From contig JACPNQ010000034.1 of NCBI GenBank assembly GCA_016185425.1, forward strand, positions 434,001 to 498,000: a stretch of 64,000 nt of DNA, written 5' to 3'. The translations under genes and the position numbers were made by a program. Positions 33,844 through 41,653 of the stretch are shown in pieces. The notes under the pieces were generated by a model that was not told the DNA's origin, did not search any database, and saw only the letters and a list, made by a program, of their open reading frames with translations. How positions within the stretch are numbered: the stretch's first letter is position 1; every line of letters starts with the position of its first letter. Source of the DNA: Acidobacteriota bacterium. Lineage in GTDB: Bacteria > Acidobacteriota > Terriglobia > Bryobacterales > Bryobacteraceae.

Positions 33844-35721
33844 TCAAGGCTCAATGTAAAGACGCACTTTGTTGGTCGGAGAGTTGCCGGCCTCCAAAAA
33901 TAACTCCGCCCCGCCTGTGTTTACAATGTCCGGCAGACGCATTTCAACGAGGTAGTAACCAATGTAACCGGGCGCGAGCGAGGCGCGCACTACCTCAAGC
34001 GGCGCTCCGTCCAGATAAGCTCTCACTTGCGCGATTACTTGCGGCGCTGCCTCTCCCGCCGGCGCCGCAATCCCGACTGGCCAATTCGGCGCCACCCGGC
34101 CCAGCCCGCTGACCAAAACTTGAATTAACGCGCCAGCGCGCGCGGGATTGCCGCTGTCGACTAACGAACCATTCGTTCCGTCCATCACCATCGGCGTGCC
34201 ATCGCGGTCCACCAGGATCGCCGGCGCCGCTGCCGCCAGCGGCAGGCTCGATCGCACCATCCCGCCCTCTGCCTCCAGTGAAAGCGCAACGCTCGTTCCT
34301 TCCAGATCGTATGGCAACTGAATCTGCGTCTCGCGCTCTCCCCGGCTCAAGACAAGCACCGGCTTCTCCCCCGCGCGCACCGATTGCACGCGGCCGCCGA
34401 TCACGCTCAGCAGTGCTCCTGGAGCCGCCGCCCGCGCCGTCCAGTCTGCCGCGCTGACAACTTTCCAATCGCGCATCCTGTGTGGCGATGCGTCCGAATA
34501 CACGCCGTATCCGTACACGGCCGCATAGAGCGTCTGGCCCAATGGGTCCAGCTTGACGTCGTAGACCGGTGCGTCGGCGATTGGCGATGCAATCTTTTTC
34601 CAGGGAGTCGCCTGGCCCATTGCTGCCAGATCGGCCGTTGTCCAATAGATACCGGATTCAGTCGCCGCGTAGATGGCGCCGGCTTCAAAATCGGCCGCCA
34701 CGCCGTACACTGCCGCTTGCGCCAGATTCGATGAGATGTCATCCCAAATCAGTCCGCCATTGGTCGTGCGCAGCACCACAGGCCCCGCCTCCCTACGGCG
34801 CAGACTGACCACGGCTCGCCGCGGCTCTCGAATATCCAATGTGAACGACTCAATCACAGCTCCTGGATTCTGCGCCGGCGGCAACCAGCTTCCCCCCCGG
34901 TCCAGCGAAACATAGATCCGCCCGTCTTCCGTTCCCGCATAAACTACGTCGCCCGAGTAGCTGAGGGCGGTCACCATCACCCCGAATTCCCGCGAAAGCG
35001 CAATCCGTGTCGCCTGCTCCAGGGCCAGATTACCGGGAACCGGCTGCCAGGCGGCCCTTTCACCGGGGGCCCATTCAAACACCGCCGGCGTCAATGTGGC
35101 CGGAGCCAGCATCGCTACGCGCAAGCCGGCAGTCCCGCGCGGCAAGCTTACAATCCGGCGCACAGGTAACTGCGGAAGCGCCGCGTTCAAGCTCAACCAA
35201 GTCAATCCGGCATCGGCGGATTTCCAAACGCCGGTGGCGGTCGAAACGACGATCTCTTCCGGCACTCCCGGCCGCACCGCCGCCTGGCTCACCGGCCCCC
35301 CCAGCAGCGAGGTCTGTTTCCATTGCGTCAGGTTCCGCCAGCTACGGCCGTTATCCTCCGTCCGCCAGACATGATCGCCGTACGCGTACGCCCATCCGGC
35401 CCGGCCTGCGCCGATCACGCGCGCCTGGGCTTCCGGAATTCGGTCCACAACGGCGCTCACGCTCTCCACCGGCCCGCCCTGCGCGGCCGATTTCCAGCTT
35501 TCGCCGTCCTCCGTCGAAAGCCATCTCCCGACCGCGGTCCGAGCGTAGATCGTCCCGCCATCGCCCGACCAACCGACGCCGTCCACCGGCCCGGTAGCCA
35601 AACCGCTCAACCGTAGATCCATCGCCGCGGTCCCAACATGCCGCCACTCCGCGCGCACGCCGCCTCCGCCCGCTACTCCCAGCAGGAAAAGATACCCAAT
35701 TGTCCGGACAGCCTTTGGCAT
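33844..35721 (-). CDS. Secreted BNR/sortilin-like beta-propeller protein
   Basis: A 625-residue exported protein (signal about 1-24). Aspartate-box-like repeats recur: STEDGESWKS, RTEDNGRSWRN, KSADAGLTWLS, VSLDRGGSWLP, RTTNGGLIWDD, each about 45-55 residues apart, as in photosystem-assembly and sortilin-type propellers. From about residue 425 the sequence changes to a beta-rich region and ends with GPLAPGYIGYYLVEMRLP-like residues (APGYIGYYLVEMRLPDIVN), close to the Solibacter C-terminal domain. No enzymatic motif is visible. A 16-bp near-palindrome sits 8 bases before the start codon, suggesting dedicated regulation. Confidence 0.85.
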   Translation of the reverse strand: MPKAVRTIGYLFLLGVAGGGGVRAEWRHVGTAAMDLRLSGLATGPVDGVGWSGDGGTIYARTAVGRWLSTEDGESWKSAAQGGPVESVSAVVDRIPEAQARVIGAGRAGWAYAYGDHVWRTEDNGRSWRNLTQWKQTSLLGGPVSQAAVRPGVPEEIVVSTATGVWKSADAGLTWLSLNAALPQLPVRRIVSLPRGTAGLRVAMLAPATLTPAVFEWAPGERAAWQPVPGNLALEQATRIALSREFGVMVTALSYSGDVVYAGTEDGRIYVSLDRGGSWLPPAQNPGAVIESFTLDIREPRRAVVSLRRREAGPVVLRTTNGGLIWDDISSNLAQAAVYGVAADFEAGAIYAATESGIYWTTADLAAMGQATPWKKIASPIADAPVYDVKLDPLGQTLYAAVYGYGVYSDASPHRMRDWKVVSAADWTARAAAPGALLSVIGGRVQSVRAGEKPVLVLSRGERETQIQLPYDLEGTSVALSLEAEGGMVRSSLPLAAAAPAILVDRDGTPMVMDGTNGSLVDSGNPARAGALIQVLVSGLGRVAPNWPVGIAAPAGEAAPQVIAQVRAYLDGAPLEVVRASLAPGYIGYYLVEMRLPDIVNTGGAELFLEAGNSPTNKVRLYIEP

Positions 35722-35729
35722 GCGCTTCT

Positions 35730-35745
35730 AGTGATACGTGTCACT
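35730..35745. promoter_or_regulatory. 16-bp near-perfect palindrome before the propeller gene
   Basis: AGTGATACGTGTCACT is self-complementary at seven of eight pairs (mismatch only at the sixth position of each half). It lies 8 bases upstream of the ATG at 35721, the position of a repressor operator. The cognate regulator is not identifiable in the window. Confidence 0.55.
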
Positions 35746-35975
35746 GGGACAGACGGACTCACCTAATGCGTCCATTCTACCCGGTGAAACGGCGATCGTC
35801 TCCCTATTCTATCGGCTCCATAGTCTAAAAACTGTTGATTTCACGGGTCTTACTCGGAACAATCCGATCCGGCCCCCCTTTTGCTATGCAATTATAGTGG
35901 TACAATCGGGACGCGGTAATCTGCCCAATCTGCAGCTTTGTGGCCCGATTGCCGATATTTCTCTCAAGGGTAAGC
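35746..35975. other. Intergenic region between the propeller and FecR genes
   Basis: About 230 bases without a coding frame. A TACAAT hexamer at 35901-35906 and TATAGT at 35894-35899 are candidate -10 elements for the FecR operon, but no -35 box lies at proper spacing. I see nothing else in it. Confidence 0.5.
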
Positions 35976-36764
35976 ATGGACCGGACATGGACAACGAGAA
36001 CGCTGGCGCTCGCCGCAGTGCTCTCCCTTTGCCCGGCCTACGCGCAGCTTCCCAACCTTTTCCCCGAGGATAAGCAGTACTCCGCCCAGGTCCTCCAACT
36101 CGCCGGCCAGGTCTCCGTCCTGAAAGGCGGCCGCGAACCTTGGGCTCTCAACGTCGGCGATTGGGTCCAAAAGCGCCAGGAAATCGTTACCGGTGCGAAC
36201 GGGTACGCCCTGTTTCAGGTTAACGATGGCAGTACATTCGAAGTTTTCGCGAACTCTCGCGTCATCTTCCGCAATAACAGCGGCGATTGGAAAGATCTTC
36301 TCGATCTCTTCCTTGGCCGGGTGAAAGTACATGTGCAGAAATTCGGCGGCCAGCCGAATCCGAATCGGGTCACGACACCTACCGCGGTTATCTCCGTCCG
36401 GGGAACGATCTTCGATGTGCAAATCGAGGACAGCGACGCGACCACGCTCGTTCTAGTCGAGGAAGGCCTCGTTAGTGTACGTCACGCCCTGATCCCCAGC
36501 AGCAACGACAAGACGCTCAGCCAGGGTGAATACCTCCGCGTTTATAAGACACAGCCTCTCGCGAAATCGACCTTTGATAGGGGCGCTGCGCTCAAACGTG
36601 CCATGCAGGCCGCTAGCGACGCCGTCTCGGCCGCCATCTACCGGCTGCCACGCGGCGGCAGCGGCGGCGGTACGCCCGCTCCCTCAGGCGGCGGCGCTAC
36701 TGGCGATACAGGTGCAACACCGCCTCCACCACCTCCTCCTCCCCCACCGCCGCCTCCGCAATAG
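35976..36764 (+). CDS. FecR-domain secreted protein with polyproline tail
   Basis: A 262-residue exported protein; the ATG at 35976 follows an AAGGG ribosome binding site and begins a clear signal peptide (about 1-23). The FecR domain runs from VQKRQEIVTGANGYALFQVNDGSTFEVFANSRVIF to PTAVISVRGTIFDVQIEDSDATTLVLVEEGLVSVRH, the usual sugar-barrel-like fold. It lacks the N-terminal cytoplasmic sigma-binding region and transmembrane helix of classical FecR, so it is probably not a sigma regulator. The tail is Gly-rich and then has 13 consecutive Pro before Gln-stop, a sequence that demands EF-P. It starts a three-gene operon. Confidence 0.88.
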   Translation: MDRTWTTRTLALAAVLSLCPAYAQLPNLFPEDKQYSAQVLQLAGQVSVLKGGREPWALNVGDWVQKRQEIVTGANGYALFQVNDGSTFEVFANSRVIFRNNSGDWKDLLDLFLGRVKVHVQKFGGQPNPNRVTTPTAVISVRGTIFDVQIEDSDATTLVLVEEGLVSVRHALIPSSNDKTLSQGEYLRVYKTQPLAKSTFDRGAALKRAMQAASDAVSAAIYRLPRGGSGGGTPAPSGGGATGDTGATPPPPPPPPPPPPPQ

Positions 36765-36778
36765 TTGAAAATAGAGGT

Positions 36779-37366
36779 ATGCGCGTTTTCCCCCTCCTCT
36801 GGTCATTAGGCCTGACCGCGGCCGCGCTGTCTGCTCAATCGGCCGGTGTCCCGCCGGAATGGGAGACTCGGAAATTGCTCGATAGCCTCGTCAACAACGC
36901 CAAGAAGCTCGAACCGCTTGTCAGCGAGATTACCCCTGCTTCGTGGAAAGAAAAGGGCGCCCCGGACGCCTATCAGGCGCAATGGAAGAGCGTCAAGTTG
37001 AGTCTGGAAGGCCTTCGCTATTCCTCCGCTCGCCTGGCGAATGAACCAACCCGGCTCTCGTTCGCGCTCGATACCCTGTTTCGCCTGGATGGCCTCAACA
37101 TCTACCTGGGCTCGCTAGCCTCCGGGGTCCGTCGCTATCAGAATCCCGCCCTCGCCGATCTCTTACTCGGCGTGGCCGACGAGAATTCCGCCAACCGCGA
37201 GAGTCTCAAACAATACGCACTCGACCTCGCCGCTTCGAAAGAGGGCGAATTGAAAGTGATGGAGACGGAAGCCCAGCGATGCCTTGGCATCATCGTCAAA
37301 CAGCCGCCAGCGCCCGCCCGGCCCAAGCCCGCTCCCGCAAAGGATAAGGATAAGGAACGTAAGTGA
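36779..37366 (+). CDS. Secreted alpha-helical hypothetical protein
   Basis: A 195-residue protein with signal peptide (MRVFPLLWSLGLTAAALSAQ) and an AGAGG ribosome binding site. The mature part is predicted mostly helical (RKLLDSLVNNAKKLEPLVSEI, YQAQWKSVKLSLEGLRYSSARLA, ENSANRESLKQYALDLAASKEGELKVMETEAQRCLG) and ends in a Lys/Pro/Ala-rich tail (PAPARPKPAPAKDKDKERK). I do not recognise a family. It sits 14 bases after the FecR gene and overlaps a Cys-rich gene by 4 bases, so the three are probably expressed together. Confidence 0.8.
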   Translation: MRVFPLLWSLGLTAAALSAQSAGVPPEWETRKLLDSLVNNAKKLEPLVSEITPASWKEKGAPDAYQAQWKSVKLSLEGLRYSSARLANEPTRLSFALDTLFRLDGLNIYLGSLASGVRRYQNPALADLLLGVADENSANRESLKQYALDLAASKEGELKVMETEAQRCLGIIVKQPPAPARPKPAPAKDKDKERK

Positions 37367-37563
37367 GCGTAACAACCCGTTTCACCTGCTCAATCTGTGC
37401 CGAACCTTCGGACCAGATCTGTGTCTGGTGCACAAAAGACACCTGTGCTTCCCACCGCTGCGGCCGTTGCCGCCGCTGTGCAGACTGCTGTCCCTGCGAG
37501 CGTCCCATAGACACCGAATCGCCGGCCAGCCCCGGTGATCAACCAGCGCGGGGACTAACCTAA
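37363..37563 (+). CDS. Small cysteine-rich zinc-finger-like protein
   Basis: A 66-residue protein starting with GTG that overlaps the previous stop (GTGA), with AAGGA upstream. The core FTCSICAEPSDQICVWCTKDTCASHRCGRC followed by RRCADCCPCE has CxxC-x8-CxxC-type spacing and further Cys/His pairs, like a tandem treble-clef or B-box-type zinc binder. No signal peptide is present, so it should be cytoplasmic, unlike its two operon partners. No named family is recognised. The tail is Pro/Asp-rich. It overlaps the convergent Gfo/Idh/MocA gene end by 9 bases. Confidence 0.7.
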   Translation: MSVTTRFTCSICAEPSDQICVWCTKDTCASHRCGRCRRCADCCPCERPIDTESPASPGDQPARGLT

Positions 37564-38874
37564 TCTGTAGGGAGCCCTGTACCTGTAGCTGAGATAGCGG
37601 TTGGCGGCTTCGCTGTTGGTGAACCGTTCGGCCTTGCCGTCCCACTCCAGGAAACTCCGGGTGCGCAGTGCGATGTGTGCAATGACCGTGTTCGCCGTCG
37701 ATGTGTGTCCTTCTTCGATGGGGCAGTTCGTGCGCGCCCTGCTCTTGACGCAATCCAGGAAGTTGCGGCAGTGCGGTGGCGTGCTGGTCGTGCCGTTCAC
37801 GACTTTGGCTTCGATGGTTGCCTTTTTCGACGGATTGTAAGCCCGTTCCGAGTTCCGGTCGAGCGGTGTTCGCGCGCCGAATAGCACCTCGGTCGTCTTC
37901 TCCGGCACTACTTCCCAGCGATTCGAGTAGATATACATCGTGCCGAGCGTTCCGCGGATCTCCATCTCGGCGCCCCGGACGCTCGCCGGTGCCGCATTGG
38001 CGTTGTATTGGACAAAGCCCATCAACATATCGCCAAAGTCCCAATGCACCTCGCAAGTGTCCGGTATCTCGCGGTTGTCACTCACGCCGTACTTGCCGCC
38101 AATCGCCACAACCGCGCGGGGTGTCTGTTTGCCGAGCGCCCACCGCAGCATGTCCATGTAGTGCACGCCAAAATTGGTGATCTGGCCGCCGGAATAGTCG
38201 TAAAACCACCGGAAATTATAGAATGTGCGGTTCTTGTTGTACGGTACTTTGGGTGCCGGACCCAGCCACTTGTCCCACATCTCCGGCGATGGCGGCGCCG
38301 AATCCGAGGCATTCCCGATCCCGTTTGGAGCTTCGTTCTGCACATGAAAGCCGCGTGCCACGCTGATCTTCCCCAGCGCCCCAGCTTTCAAGTACTCAAC
38401 CGCTTCCTGCAGGAACTTCGACGAACGGCGCTGAATGCCCACCTGTACAACACGCTTCGTCTCCTGCGCGACCTGCACCATCCGCCGCCCTTCAGAGACA
38501 GTGAGCGAGAGCGGTTTCTCGACGTACACATCCTTCGCTGCGCGGCACGCGTCGACAAACATTAATGCATGCCAGTGATCCGGCGATGCGATGGCAACGG
38601 CCTCTACGTCTTTGTCTTCCAATAGTTTGCGGTAGTCGGCGTAGCGCTTCGGGTTGGACCGTGATTTGGCCGATGCAAAATCCAGATAGTCTTCGCGCAG
38701 ATCGCAGATCGCGACGGTGCGCGAGTCCGCATACTCCAGAAACCCTTCATGCACCTGGTCGCCGCGATTGCCAAGCCCGATAAATCCCATCTGCACGCGG
38801 TCGTTCGCGCCCAACACCCGCGAATAACTTAGGGCAGTGAAGGCGGCGGCTTTTCCAAACTGGCGGCGATTCAT
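37555..38874 (-). CDS. Gfo/Idh/MocA family oxidoreductase, Tat-like leader
   Basis: A 439-residue NAD(P)-dependent oxidoreductase. The start at 38874 has a GGGAGAA ribosome binding site and gives MNRRQFGKAAAFTALSYSRVLG, a twin-arginine-like leader. The Rossmann motif is MGFIGLGNRG, the active-site loop DVYVEKPLSLTVSEG holds the conserved EKP, and the C-terminal GFO_IDH domain contains RTFYNFRWFYDYSGGQITNFGVHYMDMLRWAL and GTMYIYSNRWEV. These exported enzymes act on sugars or sugar-like substrates with a tightly bound cofactor. Only 36 bases separate its start from the divergent GDPD gene. Confidence 0.92.
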   Translation of the reverse strand: MNRRQFGKAAAFTALSYSRVLGANDRVQMGFIGLGNRGDQVHEGFLEYADSRTVAICDLREDYLDFASAKSRSNPKRYADYRKLLEDKDVEAVAIASPDHWHALMFVDACRAAKDVYVEKPLSLTVSEGRRMVQVAQETKRVVQVGIQRRSSKFLQEAVEYLKAGALGKISVARGFHVQNEAPNGIGNASDSAPPSPEMWDKWLGPAPKVPYNKNRTFYNFRWFYDYSGGQITNFGVHYMDMLRWALGKQTPRAVVAIGGKYGVSDNREIPDTCEVHWDFGDMLMGFVQYNANAAPASVRGAEMEIRGTLGTMYIYSNRWEVVPEKTTEVLFGARTPLDRNSERAYNPSKKATIEAKVVNGTTSTPPHCRNFLDCVKSRARTNCPIEEGHTSTANTVIAHIALRTRSFLEWDGKAERFTNSEAANRYLSYRYRAPYRLG

Positions 38875-38910
38875 GTCATTCTCCCGTTGCATTGAACTGA
38901 TACCCTGGCC

Positions 38911-39789
38911 TTGGTGCGATCCTCGATTATACTGCCCGTACTCCTGACTCTCATGTCCTTCGCCGGTGCTGCCCCCCGAATCCAGGTTCATGGCCACCGC
39001 GGCGCGCGTGCCCTCCGCCCGGAGAACTCGCTCCCCGCGTTCGCCTACGCCATCGAACAGGGAGTGGATGTGTTGGAGATGGACCTGGCGGTCACCAAGG
39101 ACGATATTTTGGTCGTCTCGCACGACCCCAAAATGAATCCCGTGTTCTGCGTGGGGCCCGAAGGATCCAAAGGGTCGCAGCCGTTAATTCACAGTATGAC
39201 GCTTGCCGAACTACGCAAATGGGATTGCGGCGGGAAGGCCAATCCGGGCTTCCCCAAGCAGCAAGCTATACCCGGTACTCGCGTTCCGACGCTGCAGGAG
39301 GTTTTCGATCTCGTCAAGAGCAAGAAGTCCAATGTAGAGTTCAACATCGAGACAAAAATCTCCCCCGCTCGTCCCGAACAGACTCCCACTCCGGAGCGCT
39401 TCGCCGAATTGGTGCTCGAAGTGGTTCGCAAGAACGGCCTGACCAGCCGCGTTATTCTCCAATCTTTCGATTTCCGGACGCTTCACGCCATGAGCCGAAT
39501 GGAGCCCAAGCTTCGTCTTGCCGCACTCTACCCCGAACACCCCAGCCTGCCCCACCGGACCTTGCTGGATCTCGCGAAGGCCGCGGGGTCCGGGATTGTC
39601 AGTCCCCACTTCCTCACCGTAAGGCCGGAAGAGGTCGCTGCCGCTCACCAGGCAGGACTCGAAGTCGTCCCGTGGACGGCCAACGAACCGGCCATCTGGG
39701 ACAAACTGATTGCCGCCAAAGTCGATGCCATCATCTCCGACGATCCGGCCGCACTGATCGCCTACCTGAAGTCCAAAGGCCTGCGCTAG
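38911..39789 (+). CDS. Glycerophosphodiester phosphodiesterase, secreted
   Basis: A 292-residue enzyme that hydrolyses glycerophosphodiesters to sn-glycerol-3-phosphate and an alcohol. The signal peptide (ILPVLLTLMSFAGA) ends near residue 21. The catalytic pair and metal ligands are visible in HGHRGARALRPENSLPAFAYAIEQGVDVLEMDLAVTKDDILVVSHDP, then NVEFNIETK and the final VDAIISDDPAALIAYL. The start is TTG at 38911 or GTG at 38914; neither has a strong ribosome binding site. Its stop overlaps the end of the convergent HEAT-like gene. Confidence 0.92.
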   Translation: MVRSSIILPVLLTLMSFAGAAPRIQVHGHRGARALRPENSLPAFAYAIEQGVDVLEMDLAVTKDDILVVSHDPKMNPVFCVGPEGSKGSQPLIHSMTLAELRKWDCGGKANPGFPKQQAIPGTRVPTLQEVFDLVKSKKSNVEFNIETKISPARPEQTPTPERFAELVLEVVRKNGLTSRVILQSFDFRTLHAMSRMEPKLRLAALYPEHPSLPHRTLLDLAKAAGSGIVSPHFLTVRPEEVAAAHQAGLEVVPWTANEPAIWDKLIAAKVDAIISDDPAALIAYLKSKGLR

Positions 39790-40826
39790 GGCTTCTTTTT
39801 CTTCGCCGCGGTTTCCAATCCCTTTAGAATCTCGTCAATCGCAGCGCCGTGCGTCCCGGCGGCCCATGTCTCCTGGATCTTGGGTTCCTCCCACCCCGCC
39901 GTACGCGCCAGCAGTATAAAGCCGGGCAAGGCATGCGGCAAATGCTTCCAACGCGCCATGTCGACCATCGAATCAAGCGCCCTGTCTTTCAGCATCGCAA
40001 GGGTCTGCGGATCGCGGCTTTCCGTCATCGACACCAACGCATACGCCGCCTTGTTACGATCGCCCCAGGTCAGCGAGTTCATCTGTTCCACAAACCACGT
40101 CGGGCTGATCACCAACCCTGTCTCCGGCTTGAGCTTTGCCAGCACCGCCAGCGCCGCCAGCGAGCGCATCGCGTTGTTCCGTACGCCATCGTCCGGGTCG
40201 CGAACCGCGTACTGCAGATCGTCGAGAATCCGCTCCTTTTTCGTCGCGTAGGCGATCACGTAGGCCGCGATAGCGCGCTCGGTTTCGTCGGCACTCTTCC
40301 GTAGGACATCGCGGATGGCTGCCAGATTGGCATCGGCCATTTCCGGGAATTTCAGCTGCTGCTCGCGGGCCGCCGCGTATTGCATCAGGCTATGACCGCT
40401 GGTGAGGTCCTCTTCGGCTTTTCCTTCACGGACCGCTATCTGGACCTGCTCCATGAAGGCATTCCACGTGTCGACAATCGGCTCAGGCAGCCGGACTTTT
40501 TCATCAGCCGGCTGCTCGTGGTATTCGAAGACCGGCGCGCCTTTTTCCAGAATACCGACGTACAGTATGGCGTTACCCTTTTCGCAGCACACCGCTTCCA
40601 GTTGCGCGCGGACAACGTAATTCACCAGCTCGATTTGCTCCTCGATCTCTCCCTTGGAGCGGGGAAGCGCGCCACCCACCTTCACTTCCAGCGCCTTTTC
40701 CACGCGTTCGCGGCTGGCCTTTTTGAGTCCGAAATAGTCGATCAGGCCGATCTTCGGCAGAGTGACGGGCTGCCCCCAGGCGAGGGCAGCCGCAAACAAA
40801 CAGAGCAGCGATTTACAAACGGTCAC
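39786..40826 (-). CDS. Secreted HEAT-like repeat hypothetical protein
   Basis: A 346-residue exported protein (GTG start; signal MTVCKSLLCLFAAALAWG). After an N-terminal alpha/beta stretch (about 20-110) that includes KIGLIDYFGLKKASRERVEKALEVKVG, the rest is helical with armadillo/HEAT-like units: DDLQYAVRDPDDGVRNNAMRSLAALAVL, GDRNKAAYALVSMTESRDPQTLAML, ARWKHLPHALPGFILLARTAG. No catalytic motif. It ends in a Lys-rich stretch. HEAT solenoids usually mediate binding. It stands alone, 32 bases before the zinc-ribbon gene end. Confidence 0.8.
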   Translation of the reverse strand: MTVCKSLLCLFAAALAWGQPVTLPKIGLIDYFGLKKASRERVEKALEVKVGGALPRSKGEIEEQIELVNYVVRAQLEAVCCEKGNAILYVGILEKGAPVFEYHEQPADEKVRLPEPIVDTWNAFMEQVQIAVREGKAEEDLTSGHSLMQYAAAREQQLKFPEMADANLAAIRDVLRKSADETERAIAAYVIAYATKKERILDDLQYAVRDPDDGVRNNAMRSLAALAVLAKLKPETGLVISPTWFVEQMNSLTWGDRNKAAYALVSMTESRDPQTLAMLKDRALDSMVDMARWKHLPHALPGFILLARTAGWEEPKIQETWAAGTHGAAIDEILKGLETAAKKKKP

Positions 40827-40858
40827 GAAGGATTCGACGCGGCCCAGGGGGGATCCGG

Positions 40859-41536
40859 CTACGCCTGTTTTTCAGCCAAGTCGCCGATCACCGGGATCTT
40901 GAACTTCTCGCGGTTGTAGGCCTTGTACATCAGGAAAGCCCACGCGGCGAATATGAGCAACGAAATGCCCAGGCGGAGCAGACTCAGTATCGTCCACAAA
41001 CCATACGGCAAGGCCGTGAACAGGATACTGAAGACGATTACCAGGACAATTTGCAAGGCAATAATGGCGCAGCCGAAGAAAATGGCCTGAAACGCGTGGA
41101 AGCGAATGTTCTTGTTCTTGTTGTACGGCTCCATCACCAGAAAGAGGACGCCGGTGATGATTGTCAGTAAATAGCAGAGCGCGGAAGCGACGTTTTCTTC
41201 CATGCCGCCCGCAGCGGGCGCCGGTTGCCCATACTGCGGTTGGCCATATTGCTGTTGGCCGTACGGCTGTTGCGGTTGGCCATATTGCTGCTGAGGCTGC
41301 CCATATTGCTGTTGCGGCGGCTGCCCATACTGCTGTTGCGGCGCCTGCGGGGGCTGCTGCGGTTGCTGCGGTTGTTGAGGCTGCTGCCAGGCGCCCGGCT
41401 GCTGTGGATGAGGCTGCTGCGGCTGCTGCGGCGGATAAGCCTGCTGCGGCGCCTGCGGTGGCGCGGCTATTGGTGTACCGCAGCGCTGACAAAAGGGGCC
41501 CTGAACCGGCGCGCCGCATTTGGGACAAAAAGCCAT
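40859..41536 (-). CDS. Zinc-ribbon membrane protein with Q/P/Y-rich linker
   Basis: A 225-residue protein with a strong GGAGGAAA ribosome binding site. An N-terminal zinc ribbon (CPKCGAPVQGPFCQRCG, Cys 4, 7, 16 and 19) is joined by an 80-residue low-complexity linker of Gln, Pro, Tyr and Gly to a C-terminal membrane part with three hydrophobic segments (ALCYLLTIITGVLFLVMEP, IRFHAFQAIFFGCAIIALQIVLVIVFSILF, LRLGISLLIFAAWAFLMYKAY). The membrane part resembles DUF4870/Tic20-like proteins. The ribbon should face the cytoplasm. The function is unknown; the linker looks prion-like. Confidence 0.82.
   Translation of the reverse strand: MAFCPKCGAPVQGPFCQRCGTPIAAPPQAPQQAYPPQQPQQPHPQQPGAWQQPQQPQQPQQPPQAPQQQYGQPPQQQYGQPQQQYGQPQQPYGQQQYGQPQYGQPAPAAGGMEENVASALCYLLTIITGVLFLVMEPYNKNKNIRFHAFQAIFFGCAIIALQIVLVIVFSILFTALPYGLWTILSLLRLGISLLIFAAWAFLMYKAYNREKFKIPVIGDLAEKQA
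41228..41345 (-). repeat. QYGQP/QPQQ codon repeats in the zinc-ribbon gene
   Basis: The linker encodes six to seven imperfect copies of (Q)QYGQPQ(P) from a 15-21 base unit in which synonymous changes are few. It is a coding low-complexity repeat that may vary in copy number between strains by slippage. Confidence 0.7.
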
Positions 41537-41594
41537 GGGTCGTTTCCTCCGTTTAGGTAACGCGCATTACGTCTCCTGAGATTATCAGGATTCC

Positions 41595-41632
41595 CAAAAA
41601 AAAGAAGGCCGGGGGAGGTACCCGGCCTTCTT
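41595..41632 (-). terminator. Intrinsic terminator of receptor 2
   Basis: On the minus strand AAGAAGGCCGGG and CCCGGCCTTCTT (41632-41621 with 41613-41602) form a 12-bp stem with a 7-base loop, then a run of T down to 41596. It lies about 20 bases past the receptor-2 stop at 41654. Confidence 0.9.
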
Positions 41633-41653
41633 CGGTCTGCGGATCGGATCGGT

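Noticed and set aside
41228..41345. CRISPR-like repeats
   Set aside because: The repeats are imperfect, without spacers, and lie in a coding frame for a Q/P/Y-rich linker.
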